From positions 38,590,401 through 38,654,400 of the forward strand of contig OY754465.1 of NCBI GenBank assembly GCA_963575645.1: DNA of 64,000 nt. The letters run 5' to 3'. The notes under the pieces were generated by a model. It was not told the DNA's origin. It did not search any database and saw nothing but the letters and a program-made list of their open reading frames with translations. The translations under genes were made by a program, and so were the position numbers. The number at the start of each line of letters is the position of its first letter. Positions within the stretch are counted from its first letter, which is position 1. Below, in pieces: positions 32,178-46,800 of this stretch. The stretch is from Xanthostigma xanthostigma. Lineage: Eukaryota > Arthropoda > Insecta > Raphidioptera > Raphidiidae.

Positions 32178-33298
32178 ATGATCGGCCAGAAAAGGGAACG
32201 ACCAGAAAATGATCGACCAGAAAAGGGAACGACCAGAAAATGATCGACCAGAAAAGGGAACGACCAGAAAATGATCGACCAGAAAAGGGAACGACCAGAA
32301 AATGATCGACCAGAAAAGGGAACGACCAGAAAAGGGAACGACCAGAAAATGATCGACCAGAAAAGGAAACGACCAGAAAATGATCGACCAGAAAAGGGAA
32401 CGACCAGAAAAGGGAACGACCAGAAAATGATCGACCAGAAAAGGGAACGACCAGAAAATGATCGACCAGAAATGGGAACGACCAGAAAATGATCGACCAG
32501 AAAAGGGAACGACCAGAAAATGATCGACCAGAAAAGGGAACGACCAGAAAATGATCGACCAGAAAAGTGAACGACCAGAAAATGATCGACCAGAAAAGGG
32601 AACGACCAGAAAATGATCGACCAGAAAAGGGAACGACCAGAAAATGATCGACCAGAAAAGGGAACGACCAGAAAATGATCGACCAGAAAATGATCACCCA
32701 GAAAAGGGAACGACCAGAAAATGATCAACCAGAAAAAGGAACGACCAGAAAATGATCGACCAGAAAAGGGAACGACCAGAAAATGATCGACCAGAAAAGG
32801 GAACGACCAGAAAATGATCGACCAGAAAAGGGAACGACCAGAAAATGATCGACCAGAAAATGATCGACCAGAAAAGTGAACGACCAGAAAATGTTCGACC
32901 AGAAAAGGGAACGACCAGAAAATGTTCGACCAGAAAAGGAAACGACCAGAAAATGATGGACCAGAAAAGGGAACGACCAGAAAATGATCGACCAGAAAAG
33001 GGAACGACCAGAAAATGATCGACCATAAAAGGGAACGACCAGAAAATGATCGACCAGAAAAGGGAACGACCAGAAAATGATCGAACAGAAAAGGGAACGA
33101 CCAGAAAATGATCGACCAGAAAAGGGAATGACCAGAAAATGATCGACCAGAAAAGGGAACGACCAGAAAATGATCGACCAGAAAAGGGAACGACCAGAAA
33201 ATGATCGACCAGAAAAGTGAACGACCAGAAAATGATCGACCAGAAAAGGGAACGACCAGAAAATGATCGACCAGAAAAGGGAACGACCAGAAAATGAT
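32178..33298. repeat. Higher-order block, copy 2 (offset 2618 bp)
   Basis: Second copy of the block at 29560-30680, with variants in matching order. Related sequence reappears again at about 34,050-35,200, shifted by roughly 1.9 kb, so this part of the array has at least three related blocks. Confidence 0.65.
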
Positions 33299-36200
33299 CG
33301 ACCAGAAAAGGGAACGACCAGAAAATGATCGACCAGAAAAGGGAACGACCAGAAAATGATCACCTGGAAAAGGGAACGACCAGAAAATGATCGACCAGAA
33401 AAAGGAACGACCAGAAAATGATCGACCAGAAAAGGGAACGACCAGAAAATGATCGACCAGAAAAGGGAACGACCAGAAAATGATCGACCAGAAAAGGGAA
33501 CGACCAGAAAATGATCGACCAGAAAATGATCGACCAGAAAAGTGAACGACCAGAAAATGTTCGACCAGAAAAGGGAACGACCAGAAAATGTTCGACCAGA
33601 AAAGGAAACGACCAGAAAATGATCGACCAGAAAAGGGAACGACCAGAAAATGATCGACCAGAAAAGGGAACGACCAGAAAATGATCGACCATAAAAGGGA
33701 ACGACCAGAAAATGATCGACCAGAAAAGGGAACGACCAGAAAATGATCGAACAGAAAAGGGAACGACCAGAAAATGATCGACCAGAAAAGGGAACGACCA
33801 GAAAATGATCGACCAGAAAAGGGAACGACCAGAAAATGATCGACCAGAAAAGGGAACGACCAGAAAATGATCGACCAGAAAAGGGAATGACCAGAAAATG
33901 ATCGACCAGAAAAGGGAACGACCAGAAAAGGGAACGACCAGAAAATGATCGACCAGAAAAGGAAACGACCAGAAAATGATCGACCAGAAAAGGGAACGAC
34001 CAGAAAAGAGAACGACCAGAAAATGATCGACCAGAAAAGGGAACGACCAGAAAATGATCGGCCAGAAAAGGGAACGACCAGAAAATGATCGACCAGAAAA
34101 GGGAACGACCAGAAAATGATCGACCAGAAAAGGGAACGACCAGAAAATGATCGACCAGAAAAGGGAACGACCAGAAAATGATCGACCAGAAAAGGGAACG
34201 ACCAGAAAAGGGAACGACCAGAAAATGATCGACCAGAAAAGGAAACGACCAGAAAATGATCGACCAGAAAAGGGAACGACCAGAAAAGGGAACGACCAGA
34301 AAATGATCGACCAGAAAAGGGAACGACCAGAAAATGATCGACCAGAAAAGGGAACGACCAGAAAATGATCGACCAGAAAAGGGAACGACCAGAAAATGAT
34401 CGACCAGAAAAGGGAACGACCAGAAAATGATCGACCAGAAAAGTGAACGACCAGAAAATGATCGACCAGAAAATGATCACCCAGAAAAGGGAACGACCAG
34501 AAAATGATCGACCAGAAAAGGGAACGACCAGAAAATGATCGACCAGAAAATGATTGACCAGAAAAGGGAACGACCAGAAAATGATCGACCAGAAAATGAT
34601 CACCCAGAAAAGGGAACGACCAGAAAATGATCAACCAGAAAAAGGAACGACCAGAAAATGATCGACCAGAAAAGGGAACGACCAGAAAATGATCGACCAG
34701 AAAAGGGAACGACCAGAAAATGATCGACCAGAAAAGGGAACGACCAGAAAATGATCGACCAGAAAATGATCGACCAGAAAAGTGAACGACCAGAAAATGT
34801 TCGACCAGAAAAGGGAACGACCAGAAAATGTTCGACCAGAAAAGGAAACGACCAGAAAATGATCGACCAGAAAAGGGAACGACCAGAAAATGATCGACCA
34901 GAAAAGGGAACGACCAGAAAATGATCGACCATAAAAGGGAACGACCAGAAAATGATCGACCAGAAAAGGGAACGACCAGAAAATGATCGAACAGAAAAGG
35001 GAACGACCAGAAAATGATCGACCAGAAAAGGGAATGACCAGAAAATGATCGACCAGAAAAGGGAACGACCAGAAACTGATCGACCAGAAAAGGGAACGAC
35101 CAGAAAATGATCGACCAGAAAAGTGAACGACCAGAAAATGATCGACCAGAAAAGGGAACGACCAGAAAATGATCGACCAGAAAAGGGAACGACCAGAAAA
35201 TGATCGACCAGAAAATGATCGACCAGAAAAGGGAACGACCAGAAAATGATCGACCAGAAAAGGGAACGACCAGAAAATGATCACCTGGAAAAGGGAACGA
35301 CCAGAAAATGATCGACCAGAAAAAGGAACGACCAGAAAATGATCGACCAGAAAAGGGAACGACCAGAAAATGATCGACCAGAAAAGGGAACGACCAGAAA
35401 ATGATCGACCAGAAAAGGGAACGACCAGAAAATGATCGACCAGAAAATGATCGACCAGAAAAGTGAACGACCAGAAAATGTTCGACCAGAAAAGGGAACG
35501 ACCAGAAAATGTTCGACCAGAAAAGGAAACGACCAGAAAATGATCGACCATAAAAGGGAACGACCAGAAAATGATCGACCAGAAAAGGGAACGACCAGAA
35601 AATGATCGAACAGAAAAGGGAACGACCAGAAAATGACCGACCAGAAAAAGGAACGACCAGAAAATGATCGACCAGAAAAGGGAACGACCAGAAAATGATC
35701 GACCAGAAAAGGGAACGACCAGAAAATGATCGACCAGAAAAGGGAACGACCAGAAAATGATCGACCAGAAAAGGGAACGACCAGAAAATGATCGACCAGA
35801 AAAGGGAACGACCAGAAAATGATCGACCAGAAAAGGGAACGACCAGAAAATGATCGACCAGAAAAGGGAACGACCAGAAAATGATCGACCAGAAAAGTGA
35901 ACGACCAGAAAATGATTGACCAGAAAAGTGAACGACCAGAAAATGATCGACCAGAAAAGGGAACGACCTGAAAATGATCGACCAGAAAAGGGAACGACCA
36001 GAAAATGATCGACCAGAAAAGGGAACGACCAGAAAATGATCGACCAGAAAAGGGAACGACCAGAAAATGATCGACCAGAAAAGGGAACGACCAGAAAATG
36101 ATCGACCAGAAAAGGGAACGACCAGAAAATGATCGACCAGAAAAGTGAACGACCAGAAAATGGTCGACCAGAAAAGGGAACGACCAGGAAATGATCGACC

Positions 36201-36818
36201 AGAAAAGGGAACGACCAGAAAATGATCGACCAGAAAATAATCGACCAGAAAAAGGAACGACCAGAAAATGATCGACCAGAAAAGGGAACGACCAGAAAAT
36301 GATCGACCAGAAAAGGGAACGACCAGAAAATGATCGACCAGAAAAGGGAACGACCAGAAAATGATCGACCAGAAAAGGGAACGACCAGAAAATGATCGAC
36401 CAGAAAAGTGAACGACCAGAAAATGATCGACCAGAAAAGTGAACGACCAGAAAATGATCGACCAGAAAAGGGAGCGACTAGAAAATGATCGACCAGAAAA
36501 GGGAACGACCAGAAAATGATCGACCAGAAAAGGGAACGATCAGAAAATGATCGACCAGAAAAGAGAACGACCAGAAAATGATCGACCAGAAAAGGGAACG
36601 ACCAGAAAATGATCGACCAGAAAAGGGAACGACCAGAAAATGATCGACCAGAAAAGGGAACGACCAGAAAATGATCAACCAGAAAATGATCGACCAGAAA
36701 AGTGAACGACTAGAAAATGATCGACCAGAAAAGTGAACGACCAGAAAATGTTCGACCAGAAAAGGGAACGACCAGAAAATGATCGACCAGAAAAGGGAAC
36801 GACCAGAAAATGATCGAA

Positions 36819-39800
36819 CAGAAAAGGGAACGACCAGAAAATGATCGACCAGAAAAGGGAACGACCAGAAAATGATCGACCAGAAAAGGGAACGACCAGA
36901 AAATGATCGACCAGAAAAGGAACGACCAGAAAATGATCGACCAGAAAAGGGAACGACCAGAAAATGATCGACCAGAAAAGGGAATGACCAGAAAATGATC
37001 GACCAGAAAAGGGAACGACCAGAAAATGATCGACCAGAAAAGGGAACGACCAGAAAATGATCGACCAGAAAAGGGAACGACCAGAAAATGATCGACCAGA
37101 AAATGATCGACCAGAAAATGATCGACCAGAAAAGTGAACGACCAGAAAATGATCGACCAGAAAAGTGAACGACCAGAAAATGATCGACCAGAAAAGTGAA
37201 CGACCAGAAAATGTTCGTCCAGAAAAGGGAACGACCAGAAAATGATCGACCAGAAAAGGGAACGACCAGAAAATGATCGACCAGAAAAGGGAACGACCAG
37301 AAAATGATCGACCAGAAAAGGGAACGACCAGAAAATGATCGACCAGAAAAGGGAACGACCAGAAAATGATCGACCAGAAAAGGGAACGACCAGAAAATGA
37401 TCGACCAGAAAAGGGAACGACCAGAAAATGATCGACCAGAAAAGGGAACGACCAGAAAATGATCGAACAGAATAGGGAACGACCAGAAAATGATCGACCA
37501 GAAAAGGGAACGACCAGAAAATGATCGAACAGAAAAGGGAACGACCAGAAAATGATCGACCAGAAAAGGGAACGACCAGAAAATGATCGACCAGAAAAGG
37601 GAACGACCAGAAAATGATCGACCAGAAAAGGGAACGACCAGAAAATGATCGACCAGAAAAGTGAACGACCAGAAAATGATCGACCAGAAAAGGGAACGAC
37701 CAGAAAATGATCGACCAGAAAAGGGAACGACCAGAAAATGATCGACCAGAAAATGATCGACCAGAAAAGGGAACGACCAGAAAATGATCGACCAGAAAAG
37801 GGAACGACCAAAAAATGATCACCCAGAAAAGGGAACGACCAGAAAATGATCGACCAGAAAAAGGAACGACCAGAAAATGATCGACCAGAAAAGGGAACGA
37901 CCAGAAAATGATCGACCAGAAAAGGGAACGACCAGAAAATGATCGACCAGAAAAGGGAACGACCAGAAAATGATCGACCAGAAAAGTGAACGACCAGAAA
38001 ATGTTCGACCAGAAAAGGGAACGACCAGAAAATGTTCGACCAGAAAAGGAAACGACCAGAAAATGATCGACCAGAAAAGGGAACGACCAGAAAATGATCG
38101 ACCAGAAAAGGGAACGACCAGAAAATGATCGACCATAAAAGGGAACGACCAGAAAATGATCGACCAGAAAAGGGAACGACCAGAAAATGATCGAACAGAA
38201 AAGGGAACGACCAGAAAATGATCGACCAGAAAAGGGAACGACCAGAAAATGATCGACCAGAAAAGGGAACGACCAGAAAATGATCGACCAGAAAAGGGAA
38301 CGACCAGAAAATGATCGACCAGAAAAGGGAACGACCAGAAAATGATCGACCAGAAAAGGGAACGACCAGAAAATGATCGACCAGAAAAGGGAACGACCAG
38401 AAAATGATCGACCAGAAAAGGGAACGACCAGAAAATGATCGACCAGAAAAGGGAACGACCAGAAAATGATCGACCAGAAAAGTGAACGACCAGAAAATGA
38501 TTGACCAGAAAAGTGAACGACCAGAAAATGATCGACCAGAAAAGGGAACGACCTGAAAATGATCGACCAGGAAAGGGAACGACCAGAAAATGATCGACCA
38601 GAAAAGGGAACGACCAGAAAATGATCGACCAGAAAAGGGAACGACCAGAAAATGATCGACCAGAAAAGGGAACGACCAGAAAATGATCGACCAGAAAAGG
38701 GAACGACCAGAAAATGATCGACCAGAAAAGTGAACGACCAGAAAATGGTCGACCAGAAAAGGGAACGACCAGAAAATGATCGACCAGAAAAGGGAACGAC
38801 CAGAAAATGATCGACCAGAAAATGATCGACCAGAAAAAGGAACGACCAGAAAATGATCGACCAGAAAAGGGAACGACCAGAAAAGGGAACGACCAGAAAA
38901 TGATCGACCAGAAAAGGGAACGACCAGAAAATGATCGACCAGAAAAGGGAACGACCAGAAAATGATCGACCAGAAAAGGGAACGACCAGAAAATGATCGA
39001 CCAGAAAAGTGAACGACCAGAAAATGATCGACCAGAAAAGTGAACGACCAGAAAATGATCGACCAGAAAAGGGAGCGACCAGAAAATGATCGACGAGAAA
39101 AGGGAACGACCAGAAAATGATCGACCAGAAAAGGGAACGACCAGAAAATGATCGACCAGAAAAGAGAACGACCAGAAAATGATCGACCAGAAAAGGGAAC
39201 GACCAGAAAATGATCGACCAGAAAAGGGAACGACCAGAAAATGATCGACCAGAAAAGGGAACGACCAGAAAATGATCAACCAGAAAATGATCGACCAGAA
39301 AAGTGAACGACTAGAAAATGATCGACCAGAAAAGTGAACGACCAGAAAATGTTCGACCAGAAAAGGGAACGACCAGAAAATGATCGACCAGAAAAGGGAA
39401 CGACCAGAAAATGATCGAACAGAAAAGGGAACGACCAGAAAATGATCGACCAGAAAAGGGAACGACCAGAAAATGATCGACCAGAAAAGGGAACGACCAG
39501 AAAATGATCGACCAGAAAAGGAACGACCAGAAAATGATCGACCAGAAAAGGGAACGACCAGAAAATGATCGACCAGAAAAGGGAATGACCAGAAAATGAT
39601 CGACCAGAAAAGGGAACGACCAGAAAATGATCGACCAGAAAAGGGAACGACCAGAAAATGATCGACCAGAAAAGGGAACGACCAGAAAATGATCGACCAG
39701 AAAATGATCGACCAGAAAAGTGAACGACCAGAAAATGATCGACCAGAAAAGTGAACGACCAGAAAATGATCGACCAGAAAAGTGAACGACCAGAAAATGT

Positions 39801-42800
39801 TCGTCCAGAAAAGGGAACGACCAGAAAATGATCGACCAGAAAAGGGAACGACCAGAAAATGATCGACCAGAAAAGGGAACGACCAGAAAATGATCGACCA
39901 GAAAAGGGAACGACCAGAAAATGATCGACCAGAAAAGGGAACGACCAGAAAATGATCGACCAGAAAAGGGAACGACCAGAAAATGATCGACCAGAAAAGG
40001 GAACGACCAGAAAATGATCGACCAGAAAAGGGAACGACCAGAAAATGATCGAACAGAAAAGGGAACGACCAGAAAATGATCGACTAGAAAAGGGAACGAC
40101 CAGAAAATGATCGACCAGAATAGGGAACGACCAGAAAAGGTAACGACCAGAAAAAATGATCGACCAGAAAAGGGAACGACCAGAAAAAATGATCGACCAG
40201 AAAAGGGAACGACCAGAAAAAATGATCGACCAGAAAAGGGAACGACCAGAAAATGATCGACCAGAAAAGGGAACGACCAGAAAATGATCGACCAGAAAAG
40301 GGAACGACCAGAAAATGATCGACTAGAAAAGGGAACGACCAGAAAATGATCGACCAGAAAAGGGAACGACCAGAAAATGATCGACCAGAAAAGTGAACGA
40401 CCAGAAAATGTTCGTCCAGAAAAGGGAACGACCAGAAAATGATCGACCAGAAAAGGGAACGACCAGAAAATGATCGACCAGAAAAGGGAACGACCAGAAA
40501 ATGATCGACCAGAAAAGGGAACGACCAGAAAATGATCGACCAGAAAAGGGAACGACCGGAAAATGATCGACCAGAAAAGGGAACGACCAGAAAATGATCG
40601 ACCAGAAAAGGGAACGACCAGAAAATGATCGACCAGAAAAGGGAACGACCAGAAAATGATCGAACAGAAAAGGGAACGACCAGAAAATGATCGACCAGAA
40701 AAGGGAACGACCAGAAAATGATCGACCAGAAAAGGGAACGACCAGAAAATGATCGACCAGAAAAGGGAACGACCAGAAAATGATCGACCAGAAAAGTGAA
40801 CGACCAGAAAATGATCGACCAGAAAAGTGAACGACCAGAAAATGATCGACCAGAAAAGGGAACGACCAGAAAATGATCGACCAGAAAAAGAACGACCAGA
40901 AAATGATCGACCAGAAAAGGGAACGACCAGAAAATGATCGACCAGAAAAGGGAACGACCGGAAAATGATCGACCAGAAAAGAGAACGACCAGAAAATGAT
41001 CGACCAGAAAAGGGAACGACCAGAAAATGATCGACCAGAAAAGGGAACGACCAGAAAATGATCGAACAGAAAAGGGAACGACCAGAAAATGATCGACCAG
41101 AAAAGGGAACGACCAGAAAATGATCGACCAGAAAAGGGAACGACCAGAAAATGATCGACCAGAAAAGGGAACGACCAGAAAATGATCGACCAGAAAAGTG
41201 AACGACCAGAAAATGATCGACCAGAAAAGTGAACGACCAGAAAATGATCGACCAGAAAAGGGAACGACCAGAAAATGATCGACCAGAAAAAGGAACGACC
41301 AGAAAATGATCGACCAGAAAAGGGAACGACCAGAAAATGATCGACCAGAAAAGGGAACGACCAGAAAATGATCGACCAGAAAAGGGAACGACCAGAAAAT
41401 GATCGGCCAGAAAAGGGAACGACCAGAAAATGATCGACCAGAAAAGGGAACGACCAGAAAATGATCGACCAGAAAAGGGAACGACCAGAAAATGATCGAC
41501 CAGAAAAGGGAACGACCAGAAAATGATCGACCAGAAAAGGGAACGACCAGAAAAGGGAACGACCAGAAAATGATCGACCAGAAAAGGAAACGACCAGAAA
41601 ATGATCGACCAGAAAAGGGAACGACCAGAAAAGGGAACGACCAGAAAATGATCGACCAGAAAAGGGAACGACCAGAAAATGATCGACCAGAAAAGGGAAC
41701 GACCAGAAAATGATCGACCAGAAAAAGGAACGACCAGAAAATGATCGACCAGAAAAGGGAACGACCAGAAAATGATCGACCAGAAAAGGGAACGACCAGA
41801 AAATGATCGACCAGAAAAGGGAACGACCAGAAAATGATCGACCAGAAAAGGGAACGACCAGAAAATGATCGACCAGAAAAGGGAACGACCAGAAAATGAT
41901 CGACCAGAAAAGGGAACGACCAGAAAATGATCGACCAGAAAAGGGAACGACCAGAAAATGATCGACCAGAAAAGGGAACGACCAGAAAATGATCGACCAG
42001 AAAAGGGAACGACCAGAAAATGATCGACCAGAAAAGGGAACGACCAGAAAATGATCGACCAGAAAAGGGAACGACCAGAAAATGATCGACCAGAAAAGTG
42101 AACGACCAGAAAATGATTGACCAGAAAAGTGAACGACCAGAAAATGATCGACCAGAAAAGGGAACGACCAGAAAATGATCGACCAGAAAATGATCGACCA
42201 GAAAAGGGAACGACCAGAAAATGATCGACCAGAAAAGGGAACGACCAGAAAATGATCGACCAGAAAAGGGAACGACCGGAAAATGATCGACCAGAAAAGG
42301 GAACGACCAGAAAATGATCGACCAGAAAAGGGAACGACCAGAAAATGATCGACCAGAAAAGGGAACGACCAGAAAATGATCGAACAGAACAGGGAACGAC
42401 CAGAAAATGATCGACCAGAAAAGGGAACGACCAGAAAATGATCGACCAGAAAAGGGAACGACCAGAAAATGATCGACCAGAAAAGGGAACGACCAGAAAA
42501 TGATCGACCAGAAAAGTGAACGACCAGAAAATGATCGACCAGAAAAGTGAACGACCAGAAAAGGGAACGACCAGAAAATGATCGACCAGAAAAAGGAACG
42601 ACCAGAAAATGATCGACCAGAAAAGGGAACGACCAGAAAATGATCGACCAGAAAAGGGAACGACCAGAAAATGATCGACCAGAAAAGGGAACGACCAGAA
42701 AATGATCGGCCAGAAAAGGGAACGACCAGAAAATGATCGACCAGAAAAGGGAACGACCAGAAAATGATCGACCAGAAAAGGGAACGACCAGAAAATGATC

Positions 42801-43827
42801 GACCAGAAAAGGGAACGACCAGAAAATGATCGACCAGAAAAGGGAACGACCAGAAAATGATCGACCAGAAAAGGGAACGACCAGAAAAGGGAACGACCAG
42901 AAAATGATCGACCAGAAAAGGAAACGACCAGAAAATGATCGACCAGAAAAGGGAACGACCAGAAAAGGGAACGACCAGAAAATGATCGACCAGAAAAGGG
43001 AACGACCAGAAAATGATCGACCAGAAAAGGGAACGACCAGAAAATGATCGACCAGAAAAAGGAACGACCAGAAAATGATCGACCAGAAAAGGGAACGACC
43101 AGAAAATGATCGACCAGAAAAGGGAACGACCAGAAAATGATCGACCAGAAAAGGGAACGACCAGAAAATGATCGACCAGAAAAGGGAACGACCAGAAAAT
43201 GATCGACCAGAAAAGGGAACAACCAGAAAATGATCGACCAGAAAAGGGAACGACCAGAAAATGATCACCCAGAAAAAGGAAAGACCAGAAAATGATCGAC
43301 CAGAAAAGGGAACGACCAGAAAATGATCGACCAGAAAAAGGAACGACCAGAAAATGATCGACCAGAAAAGGGAACGACCAGAAAATGATCGACCAGAAAA
43401 GTGAACGACCAGAAAATGTTCGACCAGAAAAGTGAACGACCAGAAAATGATCGACCAGCAAAGGAAACGACCAGAAAATGATCGACCAGAAAAGGGAACG
43501 ACCAGAAAATGATCGACCAGAAAAGGGAACGACCAGAAAATTATCGACCAGAAAAGGGAACGACCAGAAAATTATCGACCAGAAAAGGGAACGACCAGAA
43601 AATTATCGACCAGAAAAGGGAACGACCAGAAAATGATCGACCAGAAAAGTGAACGACCAGAAAATGATTGACCAGAAAAATGAACGACCAGAAAATGATC
43701 GACCAGAAAAGGGAACGACCAGAAAATGATCGACCAGAAAAGGGAACGACCAGAAAATGATCGACCAGAAAAGGGAACGACCAGAAAATGATCGACCAGA
43801 AAAGGGAACGACCAGAAAATGATCGAC
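36819..43827. repeat. 7009-bp tandem duplication, copy 1
   Basis: From 36819 the variant pattern repeats exactly 7009 bp downstream. Markers include the GACTAG variant (39312/46321), the AAAAAATG cluster (around 40150/47159), CCAGCAAAGG (43453/50462) and the TTATC triplet (43541, 43572, 43603 against 50550, 50581, 50612). At 36818 the copies differ (GAACAG against GACCAG), which sets the left edge. Confidence 0.85.
40150..40240. repeat. AAAAAATG marker cluster
   Basis: Three half-A units carry two extra A residues (GACCAGAAAAAATGATC). The same cluster occurs near 28855-28935, 47159-47240, 56600-56700, 61970-62035 and 63480-63560. It nearly always follows a GAATAGGGAAC unit, so it travels as one linked haplotype within the array. 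Confidence 0.75.
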
Positions 43828-46800
43828 CAGAAAAGGGAACGACCAGAAAATGATCGACCAGAAAAGGGAACGACCAGAAAATGATCGACCAGAAAAGGGA
43901 ACGACCAGAAAATGATCGACCAGAAAAGGAACGACCAGAAAATGATCGACCAGAAAAGGGAACGACCAGAAAATGATCGACCAGAAAAGGGAATGACCAG
44001 AAAATGATCGACCAGAAAAGGGAACGACCAGAAAATGATCGACCAGAAAAGGGAACGACCAGAAAATGATCGACCAGAAAAGGGAACGACCAGAAAATGA
44101 TCGACCAGAAAATGATCGACCAGAAAATGATCGACCAGAAAAGTGAACGACCAGAAAATGATCGACCAGAAAAGTGAACGACCAGAAAATGATCGACCAG
44201 AAAAGTGAACGACCAGAAAATGTTCGTCCAGAAAAGGGAACGACCAGAAAATGATCGACCAGAAAAGGGAACGACCAGAAAATGATCGACCAGAAAAGGG
44301 AACGACCAGAAAATGATCGACCAGAAAAGGGAACGACCAGAAAATGATCGACCAGAAAAGGGAACGACCAGAAAATGATCGACCAGAAAAGGGAACGACC
44401 AGAAAATGATCGACCAGAAAAGGGAACGACCAGAAAATGATCGACCAGAAAAGGGAACGACCAGAAAATGATCGAACAGAATAGGGAACGACCAGAAAAT
44501 GATCGACCAGAAAAGGGAACGACCAGAAAATGATCGAACAGAAAAGGGAACGACCAGAAAATGATCGACCAGAAAAGGGAACGACCAGAAAATGATCGAC
44601 CAGAAAAGGGAACGACCAGAAAATGATCGACCAGAAAAGGGAACGACCAGAAAATGATCGACCAGAAAAGTGAACGACCAGAAAATGATCGACCAGAAAA
44701 GGGAACGACCAGAAAATGATCGACCAGAAAAGGGAACGACCAGAAAATGATCGACCAGAAAATGATCGACCAGAAAAGGGAACGACCAGAAAATGATCGA
44801 CCAGAAAAGGGAACGACCAAAAAATGATCACCCAGAAAAGGGAACGACCAGAAAATGATCGACCAGAAAAAGGAACGACCAGAAAATGATCGACCAGAAA
44901 AGGGAACGACCAGAAAATGATCGACCAGAAAAGGGAACGACCAGAAAATGATCGACCAGAAAAGGGAACGACCAGAAAATGATCGACCAGAAAAGTGAAC
45001 GACCAGAAAATGTTCGACCAGAAAAGGGAACGACCAGAAAATGTTCGACCAGAAAAGGAAACGACCAGAAAATGATCGACCAGAAAAGGGAACGACCAGA
45101 AAATGATCGACCAGAAAAGGGAACGACCAGAAAATGATCGACCATAAAAGGGAACGACCAGAAAATGATCGACCAGAAAAGGGAACGACCAGAAAATGAT
45201 CGAACAGAAAAGGGAACGACCAGAAAATGATCGACCAGAAAAGGGAACGACCAGAAAATGATCGACCAGAAAAGGGAACGACCAGAAAATGATCGACCAG
45301 AAAAGGGAACGACCAGAAAATGATCGACCAGAAAAGGGAACGACCAGAAAATGATCGACCAGAAAAGGGAACGACCAGAAAATGATCGACCAGAAAAGGG
45401 AACGACCAGAAAATGATCGACCAGAAAAGGGAACGACCAGAAAATGATCGACCAGAAAAGGGAACGACCAGAAAATGATCGACCAGAAAAGTGAACGACC
45501 AGAAAATGATTGACCAGAAAAGTGAACGACCAGAAAATGATCGACCAGAAAAGGGAACGACCTGAAAATGATCGACCAGGAAAGGGAACGACCAGAAAAT
45601 GATCGACCAGAAAAGGGAACGACCAGAAAATGATCGACCAGAAAAGGGAACGACCAGAAAATGATCGACCAGAAAAGGGAACGACCAGAAAATGATCGAC
45701 CAGAAAAGGGAACGACCAGAAAATGATCGACCAGAAAAGTGAACGACCAGAAAATGGTCGACCAGAAAAGGGAACGACCAGAAAATGATCGACCAGAAAA
45801 GGGAACGACCAGAAAATGATCGACCAGAAAATGATCGACCAGAAAAAGGAACGACCAGAAAATGATCGACCAGAAAAGGGAACGACCAGAAAAGGGAACG
45901 ACCAGAAAATGATCGACCAGAAAAGGGAACGACCAGAAAATGATCGACCAGAAAAGGGAACGACCAGAAAATGATCGACCAGAAAAGGGAACGACCAGAA
46001 AATGATCGACCAGAAAAGTGAACGACCAGAAAATGATCGACCAGAAAAGTGAACGACCAGAAAATGATCGACCAGAAAAGGGAGCGACCAGAAAATGATC
46101 GACGAGAAAAGGGAACGACCAGAAAATGATCGACCAGAAAAGGGAACGACCAGAAAATGATCGACCAGAAAAGAGAACGACCAGAAAATGATCGACCAGA
46201 AAAGGGAACGACCAGAAAATGATCGACCAGAAAAGGGAACGACCAGAAAATGATCGACCAGAAAAGGGAACGACCAGAAAATGATCAACCAGAAAATGAT
46301 CGACCAGAAAAGTGAACGACTAGAAAATGATCGACCAGAAAAGTGAACGACCAGAAAATGTTCGACCAGAAAAGGGAACGACCAGAAAATGATCGACCAG
46401 AAAAGGGAACGACCAGAAAATGATCGAACAGAAAAGGGAACGACCAGAAAATGATCGACCAGAAAAGGGAACGACCAGAAAATGATCGACCAGAAAAGGG
46501 AACGACCAGAAAATGATCGACCAGAAAAGGAACGACCAGAAAATGATCGACCAGAAAAGGGAACGACCAGAAAATGATCGACCAGAAAAGGGAATGACCA
46601 GAAAATGATCGACCAGAAAAGGGAACGACCAGAAAATGATCGACCAGAAAAGGGAACGACCAGAAAATGATCGACCAGAAAAGGGAACGACCAGAAAATG
46701 ATCGACCAGAAAATGATCGACCAGAAAAGTGAACGACCAGAAAATGATCGACCAGAAAAGTGAACGACCAGAAAATGATCGACCAGAAAAGTGAACGACC

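Noticed and set aside
30107..34603. Minus-strand open frame of 1,498 codons, and similar frames of 1,303, 1,125 and 981 codons further on
   Set aside because: They lie wholly in the satellite, all three frames are open at once, and the peptide is just the 31-bp unit read in rotating phase. No start context, splice sites or domain.
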